From assembly GCA_030626685.1 (NCBI GenBank), contig DAOUTL010000104.1, forward strand, positions 1 through 5,014: a DNA stretch of 5,014 bases, read 5' to 3'. This document shows positions 1 to 4,625 of the stretch, one piece after another (the stretch's first letter is position 1; the number at the start of each line of letters is the position of its first letter). The position numbers and the translations under genes are program-made. Source of the DNA: Candidatus Bathyarchaeota archaeon. GTDB taxonomy: Archaea; Thermoproteota; Bathyarchaeia; Bathyarchaeales; Bathycorpusculaceae. The notes under the pieces were generated by a model. It was given only the letters and a program-made list of their open reading frames with translations, ran no database searches and had not been told where the DNA came from.

Positions 1-344
1 CCTACCCCCCGTATTTTTCAACATACCTCGCCTATTTGGAGCCGAATATGTTTTGTTGATGGAAGCAAAGTTTTGGGTGTTTTGACAGTTTTTTCAGCGG
101 TTTTACACATGATTTCAGGTCTGTTTGGCAACATAATTCTTAGTTGCTGATTGGCTTTTTCAGTTTTCTTTTCAAGATTTGGGCTTGTCGAACAAACAGT
201 TTGATATGATACCTCCCTATCGTTTTCAATACCCTCTCCCCCCTCGTTTTCTGCGTGTCAACCTCAATGCTGTCCTTAAGCTGAGCCACACGTCGACTAA
301 TCACGTTTTTGCGAGAGATTTCACCTGCCAAAAACGATACCCCC
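1..344. other. Gene-poor left flank with G6-tract repeats
   Basis: I see no gene here that I can support. On the minus strand a frame is open from 358 down to 140; its only plausible start is a TTG at 331. It would encode about 63 residues of a strongly basic peptide (RKNVISRR near the start, ILKRKLKKPISN at the end). I recognise no family and see no Shine-Dalgarno site at normal spacing. The stretch also contains three runs of exactly six C on the plus strand (5-10, 238-243, 340-345) plus a CCTCCC run at 212-217, most flanked by CGTTTT or ATAC-like sequence. It may be decayed coding or mobile-element DNA, but that is inference. Confidence 0.5.
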
Positions 345-476
345 CTACGTTTTTTGTGTTAAGAAAATGTCTGTTATGTTGCCGATTAAACCGGCGATAA
401 CCGTGAAGATTTCAGCCTTCACATTTACTGGTTCTTGGATAATTATTCTCGCCCTCTCTTGTTCACTATGCTTCAC
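345..476 (-). CDS. Possible 43-aa small protein overlapping the vapC1 3' end
   Basis: An open frame with a GTG start at 476 overlaps the last 11 bases of vapC1 and stops at TAG 345-347. The product begins MKHSEQERARIIIQEPV and continues with a hydrophobic stretch, about residues 23-40 (IFTVIAGLIGNITDIFL), which could be one weak membrane helix or a packed amphipathic helix. I do not recognise a family. The overlap with vapC1 would permit translational coupling, and the residue mix looks protein-like. There is no clear Shine-Dalgarno site, the start is GTG, and the frame is short enough to be chance. It may also be the remnant of a larger gene that entered the degenerate left flank. Treat it as a candidate only. 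Confidence 0.3.
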   Translation of the reverse strand: MKHSEQERARIIIQEPVNVKAEIFTVIAGLIGNITDIFLTQKT

Positions 477-852
477 GCTTTTTCTTGACGTATTCCACGT
501 TTTCCAGACGTTTGAAGGCGATGTCTCCTGTCAGGAATTTGACTTTTAATCGGAGTGAGAGGTGGTATCCGAGTGCGTCGGCGTAGGAGATGTTTAGTCC
601 ATTTCTTCTCAGTTTAAGCCTCAGCTTCATAGCCTCTTTTACGTCGTCGCCGTTGAACTCGTAGGCGAATTTTGCCGCTGCGGAGTATACTTCTTCAGCG
701 GCTTTTTCCCCGTATTGGCTTAAGAGTGCATAGTAGATCTCCATTAGGTTAAGAACTGTTAAGAAGCCGTAATTATCCTTGAAGTATTTTAAGTATTGTT
801 CATTTCCATTTATATATTCTAATACTGCGTATGTGTCGTAGAAGTAGGGCAT
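466..852 (-). CDS. vapC: VapC-type PIN-domain ribonuclease toxin (module 1)
   Basis: This is a PIN-domain endoribonuclease, the toxin of a type II toxin-antitoxin pair; VapC proteins cut tRNA or rRNA using Mg2+ held by an acidic cluster. Numbering below is from the upstream ATG at 861 (131 residues). The acidic positions are D9 in YFYDTYAVLEYI, E41 in NLMEIYYALL, D95 in ISYADALGYHLS and D113 in FLTGDIAFKRL, in the correct order for a complete, probably active domain. Length is normal for VapC. I prefer the second ATG (852-850): it overlaps the antitoxin stop as TGATG, lies 9 bases after GGGAAGG, and gives the usual short lead-in MPYFYD. Starting at 861 would place the ribosome site directly against the ATG. 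It is cotranscribed with the vapB at 852-1058. The RNA target cannot be read from sequence. Confidence 0.9.
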   Translation of the reverse strand: MPYFYDTYAVLEYINGNEQYLKYFKDNYGFLTVLNLMEIYYALLSQYGEKAAEEVYSAAAKFAYEFNGDDVKEAMKLRLKLRRNGLNISYADALGYHLSLRLKVKFLTGDIAFKRLENVEYVKKKREA

Positions 853-1058
853 CAGCCCCATCCTTCCCTCAATTCATCCTTCAACTTTTGAACGTCGTCG
901 AATCTGTACTTCCCGAAGAGGTCTCGAATGTCGACCGCCTTCCTGATGATGACTTCGACCTCGTCATTCTCTTTAATTCTCTTCTTCGCGGCTACATCTT
1001 TAGGGATTACGACGCCATAGGAGTTGCCCCAACGTTTCAGAGTTGTTCGAATAGACAT
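852..1058 (-). CDS. vapB: VapB-type AbrB/MazE-fold antitoxin (module 1)
   Basis: A 68-residue antitoxin. Residues 3-40 form a swapped-hairpin AbrB/SpoVT DNA-binding domain with the family signature KRWGNSYGVVIPKDV at residues 8-22, followed by the hairpin strand DEVEVIIRK. The tail (about 41-68, ending DVQKLKDELREGWG) is the expected extended toxin-binding segment, which in this family lies in the VapC active-site groove. As a dimer it should neutralise the adjacent VapC and repress its own promoter. The ATG at 1058 has GGTG (1067-1070) 8 bases upstream, a modest Shine-Dalgarno match. The TGA stop overlaps the vapC start. The upstream gap holds three GTTATA-type repeats, described separately. 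Confidence 0.9.
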   Translation of the reverse strand: MSIRTTLKRWGNSYGVVIPKDVAAKKRIKENDEVEVIIRKAVDIRDLFGKYRFDDVQKLKDELREGWG

Positions 1059-1060
1059 AA

Positions 1061-1117
1061 GTTATACACCAAATATAATTAGACCATTTGTTATACTTAA
1101 CGGTTGTTATAAAACAA
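1061..1117 (-). promoter_or_regulatory. vapBC1 promoter with GTTATA repeats
   Basis: Read on the plus strand, GTTATAC occurs at 1061-1067 and 1090-1096, and GTTATAA at 1106-1112. The last two sit inside a longer repeat TTGTTATA (1089-1096 and 1105-1112) spaced 16 bases apart. The third copy also lies in a perfect inverted repeat TTGTT-ATAA-AACAA (1104-1117). On the coding strand the middle copy reads AAGTATAAC and could serve as the TATA box, giving transcription from about 1068 and a leader of roughly 10 bases that contains GGTG. VapB autorepression here is inferred from the family. Confidence 0.45.
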
Positions 1118-1148
1118 ACGTATAGCACACACGGTTTTTTCATTTTGG

Positions 1149-1568
1149 CTAAAGGGTGTTCAGCCATTTTACTTTTATGCCTTTTATACTTTTGAAGTGT
1201 TCATTGTCTGTGATTACTGTGCCTTTGGCGTGAATGATGGCTGTGGCAGCTATTATGGCGTCGGCTAGAGGAATTTTTGGTGTGTTCAGAGTTATTTTTC
1301 CGGCAAGTTCGGCTATGTCTTCTGTTACTGGAAATATCTTTATATTTGAGCTTTTAGCTGAGGCAATTCTTATTTTTATGGCGTCTGTTCCGAGGATTTT
1401 TCCCATGGTGTTGTAAAGTTCTGTGATGGTGATTGTTGATGAAGCTGCTTTAATTTGTCCTTGGGATATTTTTTGGATGACGCGTTTACTCCAATCGGCT
1501 ATTTTTTTGTTTTCAGGGTTGTAGTATGAAAAGTAAAATCTAGTGTCTACGATGGCCTTCAGCGCCAT
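1149..1568 (-). CDS. vapC: VapC-type PIN-domain ribonuclease toxin (module 2)
   Basis: A 139-residue PIN-domain protein of normal VapC length. The acidic residues are D8 (AIVDTRFYFSYY), E50 (TITELYNTM), D103 (PLADAIIAATAI) and D121 (VITDNEHFKSIKG), and the protein ends with the common strand KVKWLNTL. All four positions are present, so it is expected to be an active Mg2+-dependent RNase acting on cytoplasmic structured RNA; its target is unknown. The PLADAIIAATA helix is a textbook VapC signature. The ATG at 1568 overlaps the end of vapB2 by 10 bases, and a purine-rich GAGAAGA stretch lies immediately upstream. It is cotranscribed with vapB2. It shares little obvious identity with the module 1 and 3 toxins beyond the motifs, so this is not a recent duplication. 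Confidence 0.93.
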   Translation of the reverse strand: MALKAIVDTRFYFSYYNPENKKIADWSKRVIQKISQGQIKAASSTITITELYNTMGKILGTDAIKIRIASAKSSNIKIFPVTEDIAELAGKITLNTPKIPLADAIIAATAIIHAKGTVITDNEHFKSIKGIKVKWLNTL

Positions 1569-1792
1569 TCTTCTCGTACTCGGTCTAGTGATTTTTTCAG
1601 TTCTTTTGTGTCGTATTTTCCAGCGTCGATTCCAGCTTGTTCCTCTAGGCGCATGATAGGTCTGAGCAAGATACCTCTTTCAGCGTCGTCAATCAGCATT
1701 TTTGTTCCTTCGTTTATTCCATACTTTCTTCTATATTTTACTGGAATTGTAATTTGACCCTTCCTCGTTACGGAAACTTCTTCCAAATCCAT
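1559..1792 (-). CDS. vapB: VapB-type AbrB/MazE-fold antitoxin (module 2)
   Basis: A 77-residue antitoxin whose N-terminal half is an AbrB/SpoVT swapped-hairpin DNA-binding domain: VSVTRKGQITIPVKYRRKYG, then INEGTKMLI. This is a near-consensus match to the archaeal VapB family. The tail ends with KELKKSLDRVREEWR, a charged helix of the sort that wraps the toxin. It should bind and inhibit the VapC encoded just downstream and repress its own operon. I chose ATG 1792; an in-frame GTG lies immediately before it at 1795. Both sit 28-31 bases from the centre of a TATA-like TTTAAGTA, so the mRNA is probably leaderless or nearly so and either codon could be used. No Shine-Dalgarno site is visible. 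Confidence 0.92.
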   Translation of the reverse strand: MDLEEVSVTRKGQITIPVKYRRKYGINEGTKMLIDDAERGILLRPIMRLEEQAGIDAGKYDTKELKKSLDRVREEWR

Positions 1793-1797
1793 CACTA

Positions 1798-1841
1798 TAG
1801 TACTTTTTCTGAAATGTAGTACTTAAAGCTTCTTGTACTAC
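1798..1841 (-). promoter_or_regulatory. vapBC2 promoter and operator-like inverted repeat
   Basis: A perfect 7-bp inverted repeat, GTAGTAC (1816-1822) and GTACTAC (1835-1841), separated by 12 bases, overlaps the probable TATA box (TTTAAGTA on the coding strand, 1820-1827). TAGTACTT occurs twice (1798-1805 and 1817-1824), giving a third half-site near the start point. A repressor bound here would block access of the TATA-binding protein. Binding by the VapB2/VapC2 complex is inferred from how these families autoregulate. Confidence 0.6.
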
Positions 1842-1972
1842 CAAAAGTTTCTGGATGGACTTTTCATTTTAAGTTTGTTCGCAATCCATTCAACTATTTA
1901 TTTTAGGTCGCAAAGATGAGACTTGCTTAAGGATTTAGGGGAGAATTAAGCAGGTTGCACCAGGGTTACTTG

Positions 1973-1988
1973 CTTGTACCGCTACAAG
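1973..1988. other. Short perfect hairpin
   Basis: CTTGTA and TACAAG pair perfectly around a four-base CCGC loop. On the plus strand as RNA the stem can extend by a G-U and a U-A pair (1971-1990). There is no T-tract after it on either strand, so it does not look like a terminator. Its role is unknown. Confidence 0.3.
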
Positions 1989-2106
1989 TATTTCTGTTAA
2001 GATGTTTAAATCTGCAGTTACATCTTATTTTGGATGTTTTATTGTTGTTTTGTGATGGTTTATGTTAGTTTGAGGATGGAAGTCATGTCTGTGACTGTGC
2101 TGAGTT

Positions 2107-2133
2107 ATTTCAGCTGTAAAAATAATAAAGCCT
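2107..2133. repeat. 27-bp direct repeat, copy 1 (left of MNT-HEPN)
   Basis: It begins ATTTCAGCTG and ends AAGCCT. It matches 3330-3356 in the same orientation at 25 of 27 positions; the two differences are T/C at position 11 and A/G at position 21. It lies about 60 bases beyond the stop of the HEPN gene. It contains the palindrome CAGCTG and an A-rich core. Together with copy 2 it brackets the MNT-HEPN pair and its promoter. Confidence 0.75.
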
Positions 2134-2192
2134 GAATAAGCCTGATGTGGTTTTTAGTCAATAGTTCGCCTTGCTGGTTGTGAACGTGTATT

Positions 2193-2624
2193 TTATTGAT
2201 TTTTTTCGATTCTTTTGATTAAAGTTTCAACTTCATTAAGTATTTTCTTTGCGTTTTTTAGAAGGTTTTCAGCTTTGTTTTTATCATAGTATTCGGAGGG
2301 GACGAGGATTTTTCCCTCTTCATTTTGAGTTGGATATCTTGCACGGATGATGTGTTGCTCCATGTTTTTTAATAGTTCCAATGTGTTGTTCACCGTTGTC
2401 TCTAAGTTTTTAGGTTTTGGTATGATTCTAAGCACGTACCAATTTCTATGTTTTTTGCTGGGTTTTGATCCAAGGGCTAATATTAAGGCTGAAGTTGAGT
2501 TTTCGGCGCATAGTGCACTGAATAAAGCGCAGCTGTCATAGAACCCGTCTTTAACGCCGTCTTCGGCTCTTATCAGTTGGTCGTGTGCTGTTTTAAGTAA
2601 GGCATCAATTTCCTTTCTAACCAT
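2193..2624 (-). CDS. HEPN-domain protein, partner of the nucleotidyltransferase
   Basis: An all-helical HEPN-domain protein of 143 residues. HEPN proteins paired with minimal nucleotidyltransferases are often RNase toxins in type VII-like toxin-antitoxin systems. The first helices (residues 4-52, with YDSCALFSALCAENSTSALI and LALGSKP) match the pattern in which HEPN helices pack, followed by the conserved K-x-H site (KKHRN, 57-61), the RYP motif (RARYPT, 94-99), and a final helix with YYDKNKAE and repeating hydrophobics (112-140). The Rx4-6H catalytic motif of RNase HEPN toxins is absent, so enzymatic activity is doubtful. I chose ATG 2624 because GGAGG (2632-2636) lies 7 bases upstream; the TTG at 2651 would only add an unlikely nine residues. 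The gene overlaps the upstream nucleotidyltransferase by 52 bases, so translation is probably coupled. Confidence 0.85.
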   Translation of the reverse strand: MVRKEIDALLKTAHDQLIRAEDGVKDGFYDSCALFSALCAENSTSALILALGSKPSKKHRNWYVLRIIPKPKNLETTVNNTLELLKNMEQHIIRARYPTQNEEGKILVPSEYYDKNKAENLLKNAKKILNEVETLIKRIEKNQ

Positions 2625-3259
2625 ATACCTTCCTCCGGATCGTAGAACCAACGTTTTTTAATTTCAATCCCTTTTAACGTGAGAAGCCCTCTGGCTATGT
2701 TAAATTTGTCGTATAACACTTCATAGCCTTCTAAAATTCCGAAAAGTATTGTGGGTTCCCCCAGAAGGTTATGTAAGAACTCTTTAAGGCTCAACGTTAA
2801 AGCTTCTATTGGGGCTTCAACCTTCACCATTGCGTCGTATATTATGTCTGTTAGGTTAGACTGTTCAAGGCAGATTATGAGTAGGTCTATGTCGCTTTCC
2901 TCGGTTGCTTTCCTTTTCGCCACGCTTCCGAAAAGAATTATAGCTAACACATTTTCGGTTTCCGCTATGAAATTCGCTGCTTCTACGGCTTTTCTGCAAA
3001 GGTTAGTCGTAGAAATCGTGGCAAGCTTGTTTAAGTTGTTAAGTTGAATCTTGATGGTTTGGTTAACTTTTTCTGGGGAGGTCAACTGATAAAGTGTTCC
3101 GTTTTTCGTAATGAAATTCTCCCTTAAAAGATCTTTGAGTGTTTTGCTGAGCCATCTGTTGCTTAAACCAGTGTCCTTTTTAAGTTCGCTGAAAGACTTG
3201 TCTTTAGAGAGCAAAGTGGATAGTATTTTGAATTTGGGAGTTACTTTAAACAGTGTCAT
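2573..3259 (-). CDS. Winged-helix nucleotidyltransferase (MNT), antitoxin-like partner of HEPN
   Basis: A protein of 228 residues from ATG 3259 (229 from the adjoining GTG 3262). Numbering here is from the GTG. Residues 5-62 form a winged helix-turn-helix (KILSTLLSKDKSFSELKKDT, GLSNRWLSKTLKDL, then an NGTLYQLT wing). Residues 90-165 are a pol-beta-type minimal nucleotidyltransferase with LFGSVAKRKATEESDIDLLI: G112-S113, ten residues, D124-x-D126, exactly the GSx10DxD spacing of MntA-type enzymes. The third acidic position may be E153 (PIEALTL) where Asp is common. The tail contains DPEEGIWLERK, whose codons also supply the GGAGG ribosome site for the HEPN gene. It probably adenylylates its HEPN partner and represses its own promoter through the winged helix. 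A TTTATAAA box lies about 27-30 bases ahead of the start, so the mRNA is likely leaderless. Aminoglycoside-modifying or other NTase roles are less likely given the HEPN partner. Confidence 0.87.
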   Translation of the reverse strand: MTLFKVTPKFKILSTLLSKDKSFSELKKDTGLSNRWLSKTLKDLLRENFITKNGTLYQLTSPEKVNQTIKIQLNNLNKLATISTTNLCRKAVEAANFIAETENVLAIILFGSVAKRKATEESDIDLLIICLEQSNLTDIIYDAMVKVEAPIEALTLSLKEFLHNLLGEPTILFGILEGYEVLYDKFNIARGLLTLKGIEIKKRWFYDPEEGIWLERKLMPYLKQHTTN

Positions 3260-3285
3260 CACGTTGTAAGTTTGAAAGAGTCTAC

Positions 3286-3315
3286 TTTATAAACTTTTAG
3301 TATACTTTGTATACT
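3286..3315 (-). promoter_or_regulatory. MNT-HEPN promoter with 17-bp palindrome
   Basis: TTTATAAA (3286-3293) is a strong TATA-like box centred about 27 bases from the GTG/ATG start pair. Immediately upstream on the coding strand lies AGTATAC-TTT-GTATACT (3299-3315), a perfect inverted repeat with 7-bp arms. In archaea this position, next to the B recognition element, suits either a repressor or an activator. Binding by the winged helix of the nucleotidyltransferase is inferred. Confidence 0.6.
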
Positions 3316-3329
3316 CTTCCACACTCCAC

Positions 3330-3356
3330 ATTTCAGCTGCAAAAATAATGAAGCCT
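3330..3356. repeat. 27-bp direct repeat, copy 2 (right of MNT-HEPN)
   Basis: The second copy of the repeat at 2107-2133, in the same orientation, with two mismatches. It starts 15 bases from the MNT-HEPN palindrome and ends 30 bases from the stop codon of the truncated terminase. It therefore separates the intact toxin-antitoxin pair from viral remnant sequence. Confidence 0.75.
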
Positions 3357-3385
3357 AATTTGATTCTTAACCGATGCTTAGAGCT

Positions 3386-3835
3386 TTAAAAACCACGCAG
3401 GTTATTAGGGTTGTTTGGAAAAGATTGTATTACGCTGCCATTTTTTAGTCGCACGATGGACCTTTGCGGTGGATAAAACAAGCCTTTCGGAAGCTTTGTC
3501 CTGAAATAGTTAATTTTCGTTATCGGAATCATTGATTGACGCCAGTTTGGGCCAACAGTTGCTATTTGAACTCCTGAATGCGTCAGAGCATAGTGGAGAA
3601 GCCAAGCAGCTATGAGATGGGTTTTTCCGCTTTGCCTGCACCAACACAAAGCCACATCATTATGTTTTTCAAGGAGTTCAGCTGCTTTTATTTGGTATTC
3701 GGTTAACTTTAAACCCAGAAATTTCAGGCAGAATAAAACAAAATCCTTCGGGACCTCTGCGGCTTTAGCTTTCTGCTCTTCCTGCCACTCTGCCTCAATT
3801 TTCTGTGCTTTCTTCAGTATGCTTTTTAGACCCAC
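3386..3835 (-). pseudogene. N-terminal fragment of a viral terminase large subunit
   Basis: The product (149 residues) matches the beginning of a tailed-virus DNA-packaging ATPase. Residues 32-60 include the adenine-recognition LTEYQ (44-48). A terminase-style deviant Walker A, CRQSGKT (66-72), has K71 and T72 placed to bind ATP. GVQIATVGPNWRQS follows, then RLKNGSVIQSFPNNPNNLRGF at the end. NNLRGF is the segment that normally leads directly into the Walker B strand. Here a TAA follows, so Walker B, the coupling motif and the whole nuclease domain are missing; full proteins run about 400-600 residues. The start is GTG at 3835, with an in-frame stop just upstream and no clear Shine-Dalgarno site. 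A TTTTAAA box lies near 3870. No continuation is found in other frames downstream, which points to deletion or replacement and not a point mutation. It is probably a provirus remnant and non-functional. Confidence 0.8.
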
Positions 3836-3914
3836 GCATCAAAATTGTGACTTATTTTGAGTCTATTTTGGTTTAAAAGGTTTAATTGAGGAGTTGCAAG
3901 TGGGGGTCTTCAAG

Positions 3915-3928
3915 AAAACAGCTGTTTT
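3915..3928. other. 14-bp palindrome after vapC3
   Basis: AAAACAGCTGTTTT is a perfect palindrome 11 bases past the vapC3 stop, with a short T run on the coding strand. It could be a weak transcription end signal or a protein site. It shares the CAGCTG core of the 27-bp repeats but not their flanks. Confidence 0.35.
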
Positions 3929-3938
3929 TGGTAGGTTC

Positions 3939-4364
3939 CTATAGTTTAGGCAGCCTTGATATCCCTTCTATTTGGTCGAAGTCTTCGTCGAATGAGTATA
4001 TTTCCTTTATATCGTTCAGCCTCATAACGTCGACGGCGAGGGCATCGTTGGCTTCAAGCCTTAAATCTTCTCCGAGCTCAGCTGCGGCGAAGTATGCTTC
4101 TCGGGTTACGCCGTGTATTTTTACATTGTCGAGCATGAATATGCCACGGATGATTTTGGTTAGCTGGTCAAGTGGCATACCGTGCTTGAGAATGTTTACT
4201 ATTTCAGAGAGGTGTACAACAGTCATTGTGACTTCTTCTTTTCCTTGGGATATGTTGCTGATTATCTGTTTAGCTCGTTCTTTCATTTGTTTTTCTCTCT
4301 GGGTTAGCTGCTTTTTCGGTTTGTAGTAAGCGTAAATGAATATATTTGCATCTAAGAATCTCAT
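3939..4364 (-). CDS. vapC: VapC-type PIN-domain ribonuclease toxin (module 3)
   Basis: A 141-residue PIN-domain protein with a complete acidic set: D5 (MRFLDANIFIYAYY), E54 (VHLSEIVNIL), D107 (RLEANDALAVDVMRL) and D126 with nearby D128 and D130 (IYSFDEDFDQIEG), ending GISRLPKL. These are classic VapC features: an N-terminal strand directly into the first Asp, a helical clip region with many Lys and Arg (residues 15-35), and a final S-F-D-x-D-F motif. It should be an Mg2+-dependent endoribonuclease of unknown target. ATG 4364 overlaps the vapB3 TGA as ATGA, and GAGG lies 7 bases before it, so coupled translation is likely. Its closest match in style is the archaeal VapC type with SFDxDFD, different from modules 1 and 2. 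Confidence 0.94.
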   Translation of the reverse strand: MRFLDANIFIYAYYKPKKQLTQREKQMKERAKQIISNISQGKEEVTMTVVHLSEIVNILKHGMPLDQLTKIIRGIFMLDNVKIHGVTREAYFAAAELGEDLRLEANDALAVDVMRLNDIKEIYSFDEDFDQIEGISRLPKL

Positions 4365-4615
4365 GCGCCTGCCTCGTAAAATTTCTTTTCAAATTGCTTC
4401 CAGTTTCCGATGGTTTCTACGCCCAGATCAACTTTGTCAAAGTTTTCGGTTAAATCAACGCGCCGCTTGGGAACTATCTTCAAGTATCCTTTCCTCTTGA
4501 TAATGTACAGCTCTCGACTTTCCCCAATTTCAGCTTCTCGCCAATCCGCAGGCAGAATAAGGCGGCCCTGAGAGTCCATCTTCTTAACTTCCACTCCAGT
4601 TTCCAAATTTTCCAC
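4361..4615 (-). CDS. vapB: VapB-type AbrB/MazE-fold antitoxin (module 3)
   Basis: An 84-residue antitoxin. Residues 7-50 form the AbrB/SpoVT domain, with GVEVKKMDSQGRLILPADWR matching the K-x-D-x-x-G-R-I-x-L-P signature, then RELYIIKRKGYLKIVPKR. The C-terminal tail (51-84, ending GNWKQFEKKFYEAGA) is the toxin-binding arm. It should neutralise the adjoining VapC3 and autoregulate the operon. The start is GTG 4615, which lies 26 bases from the centre of the TATA-like TTATATTA, an exact leaderless spacing. The internal ATG at 4579 would cut into the DNA-binding hairpin and is rejected. The stop overlaps vapC3 by 4 bases. Confidence 0.9.
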   Translation of the reverse strand: MENLETGVEVKKMDSQGRLILPADWREAEIGESRELYIIKRKGYLKIVPKRRVDLTENFDKVDLGVETIGNWKQFEKKFYEAGA

Positions 4616-4625
4616 CAGAAAATAC

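Larger units (their letters stand above)
1842..2192. other. Intergenic region with inverted repeats and a repeat copy
   Basis: I find no supported gene in these 351 bases. They hold an inverted repeat TGCTTAA (1924-1930) and TTAAGCA (1946-1952), a compact hairpin CTTGTA-CCGC-TACAAG (1973-1988), and the first copy of a 27-bp repeat (2107-2133). On the minus strand, 2024 to 1935 is open for 29 codons with a protein-like composition (LTEILVAVQASNPGATCLIL) but no start codon. It may be the tail of a decayed gene. No tRNA or other known RNA gene was recognised. Confidence 0.5.

Noticed and set aside
209..260. Possible G-quadruplex on the minus strand
   Set aside because: The G runs are separated by one loop of 14 bases and uneven spacing, so a stable four-tract structure is not supported.
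140..331. Minus-strand 63-codon basic peptide with TTG start
   Set aside because: The composition is plausible, but there is no ribosome site or known motif and the start is weak. It is described under the left flank and not called as a gene.
179..400. Plus-strand open frame of 73 codons in the left flank
   Set aside because: It has no recognisable domain, is rich in Cys, Phe and Arg late in the frame, and runs across the G6 repeats with no ribosome site.
367..549. Plus-strand frame with a hydrophobic segment
   Set aside because: It is antisense to the vapC1 end and to the small minus-strand frame; the hydrophobicity reflects the complementary codons.
831..1082. Plus-strand frame opposite vapB1
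   Set aside because: It is the antisense shadow of a well-supported AbrB antitoxin.
2751..3047. Plus-strand 98-codon frame
   Set aside because: It is antisense to the nucleotidyltransferase domain, and its Ser/Ala-rich composition is typical of a shadow frame.
2107..3356. CRISPR-like repeats
   Set aside because: Only two copies exist and they are 1.2 kb apart with genes between; there is no spacer array.
3385..3386. Frameshift explanation for the terminase truncation
   Set aside because: The bases after the TAA were read in the other two frames, and neither contains a Walker B-like strand, so a simple frameshift does not restore the protein.
3886..4326. Plus-strand 146-codon frame, Ser-rich and hydrophobic
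   Set aside because: It is the complement of vapC3, which has all its catalytic residues; the antisense product shows no family features.
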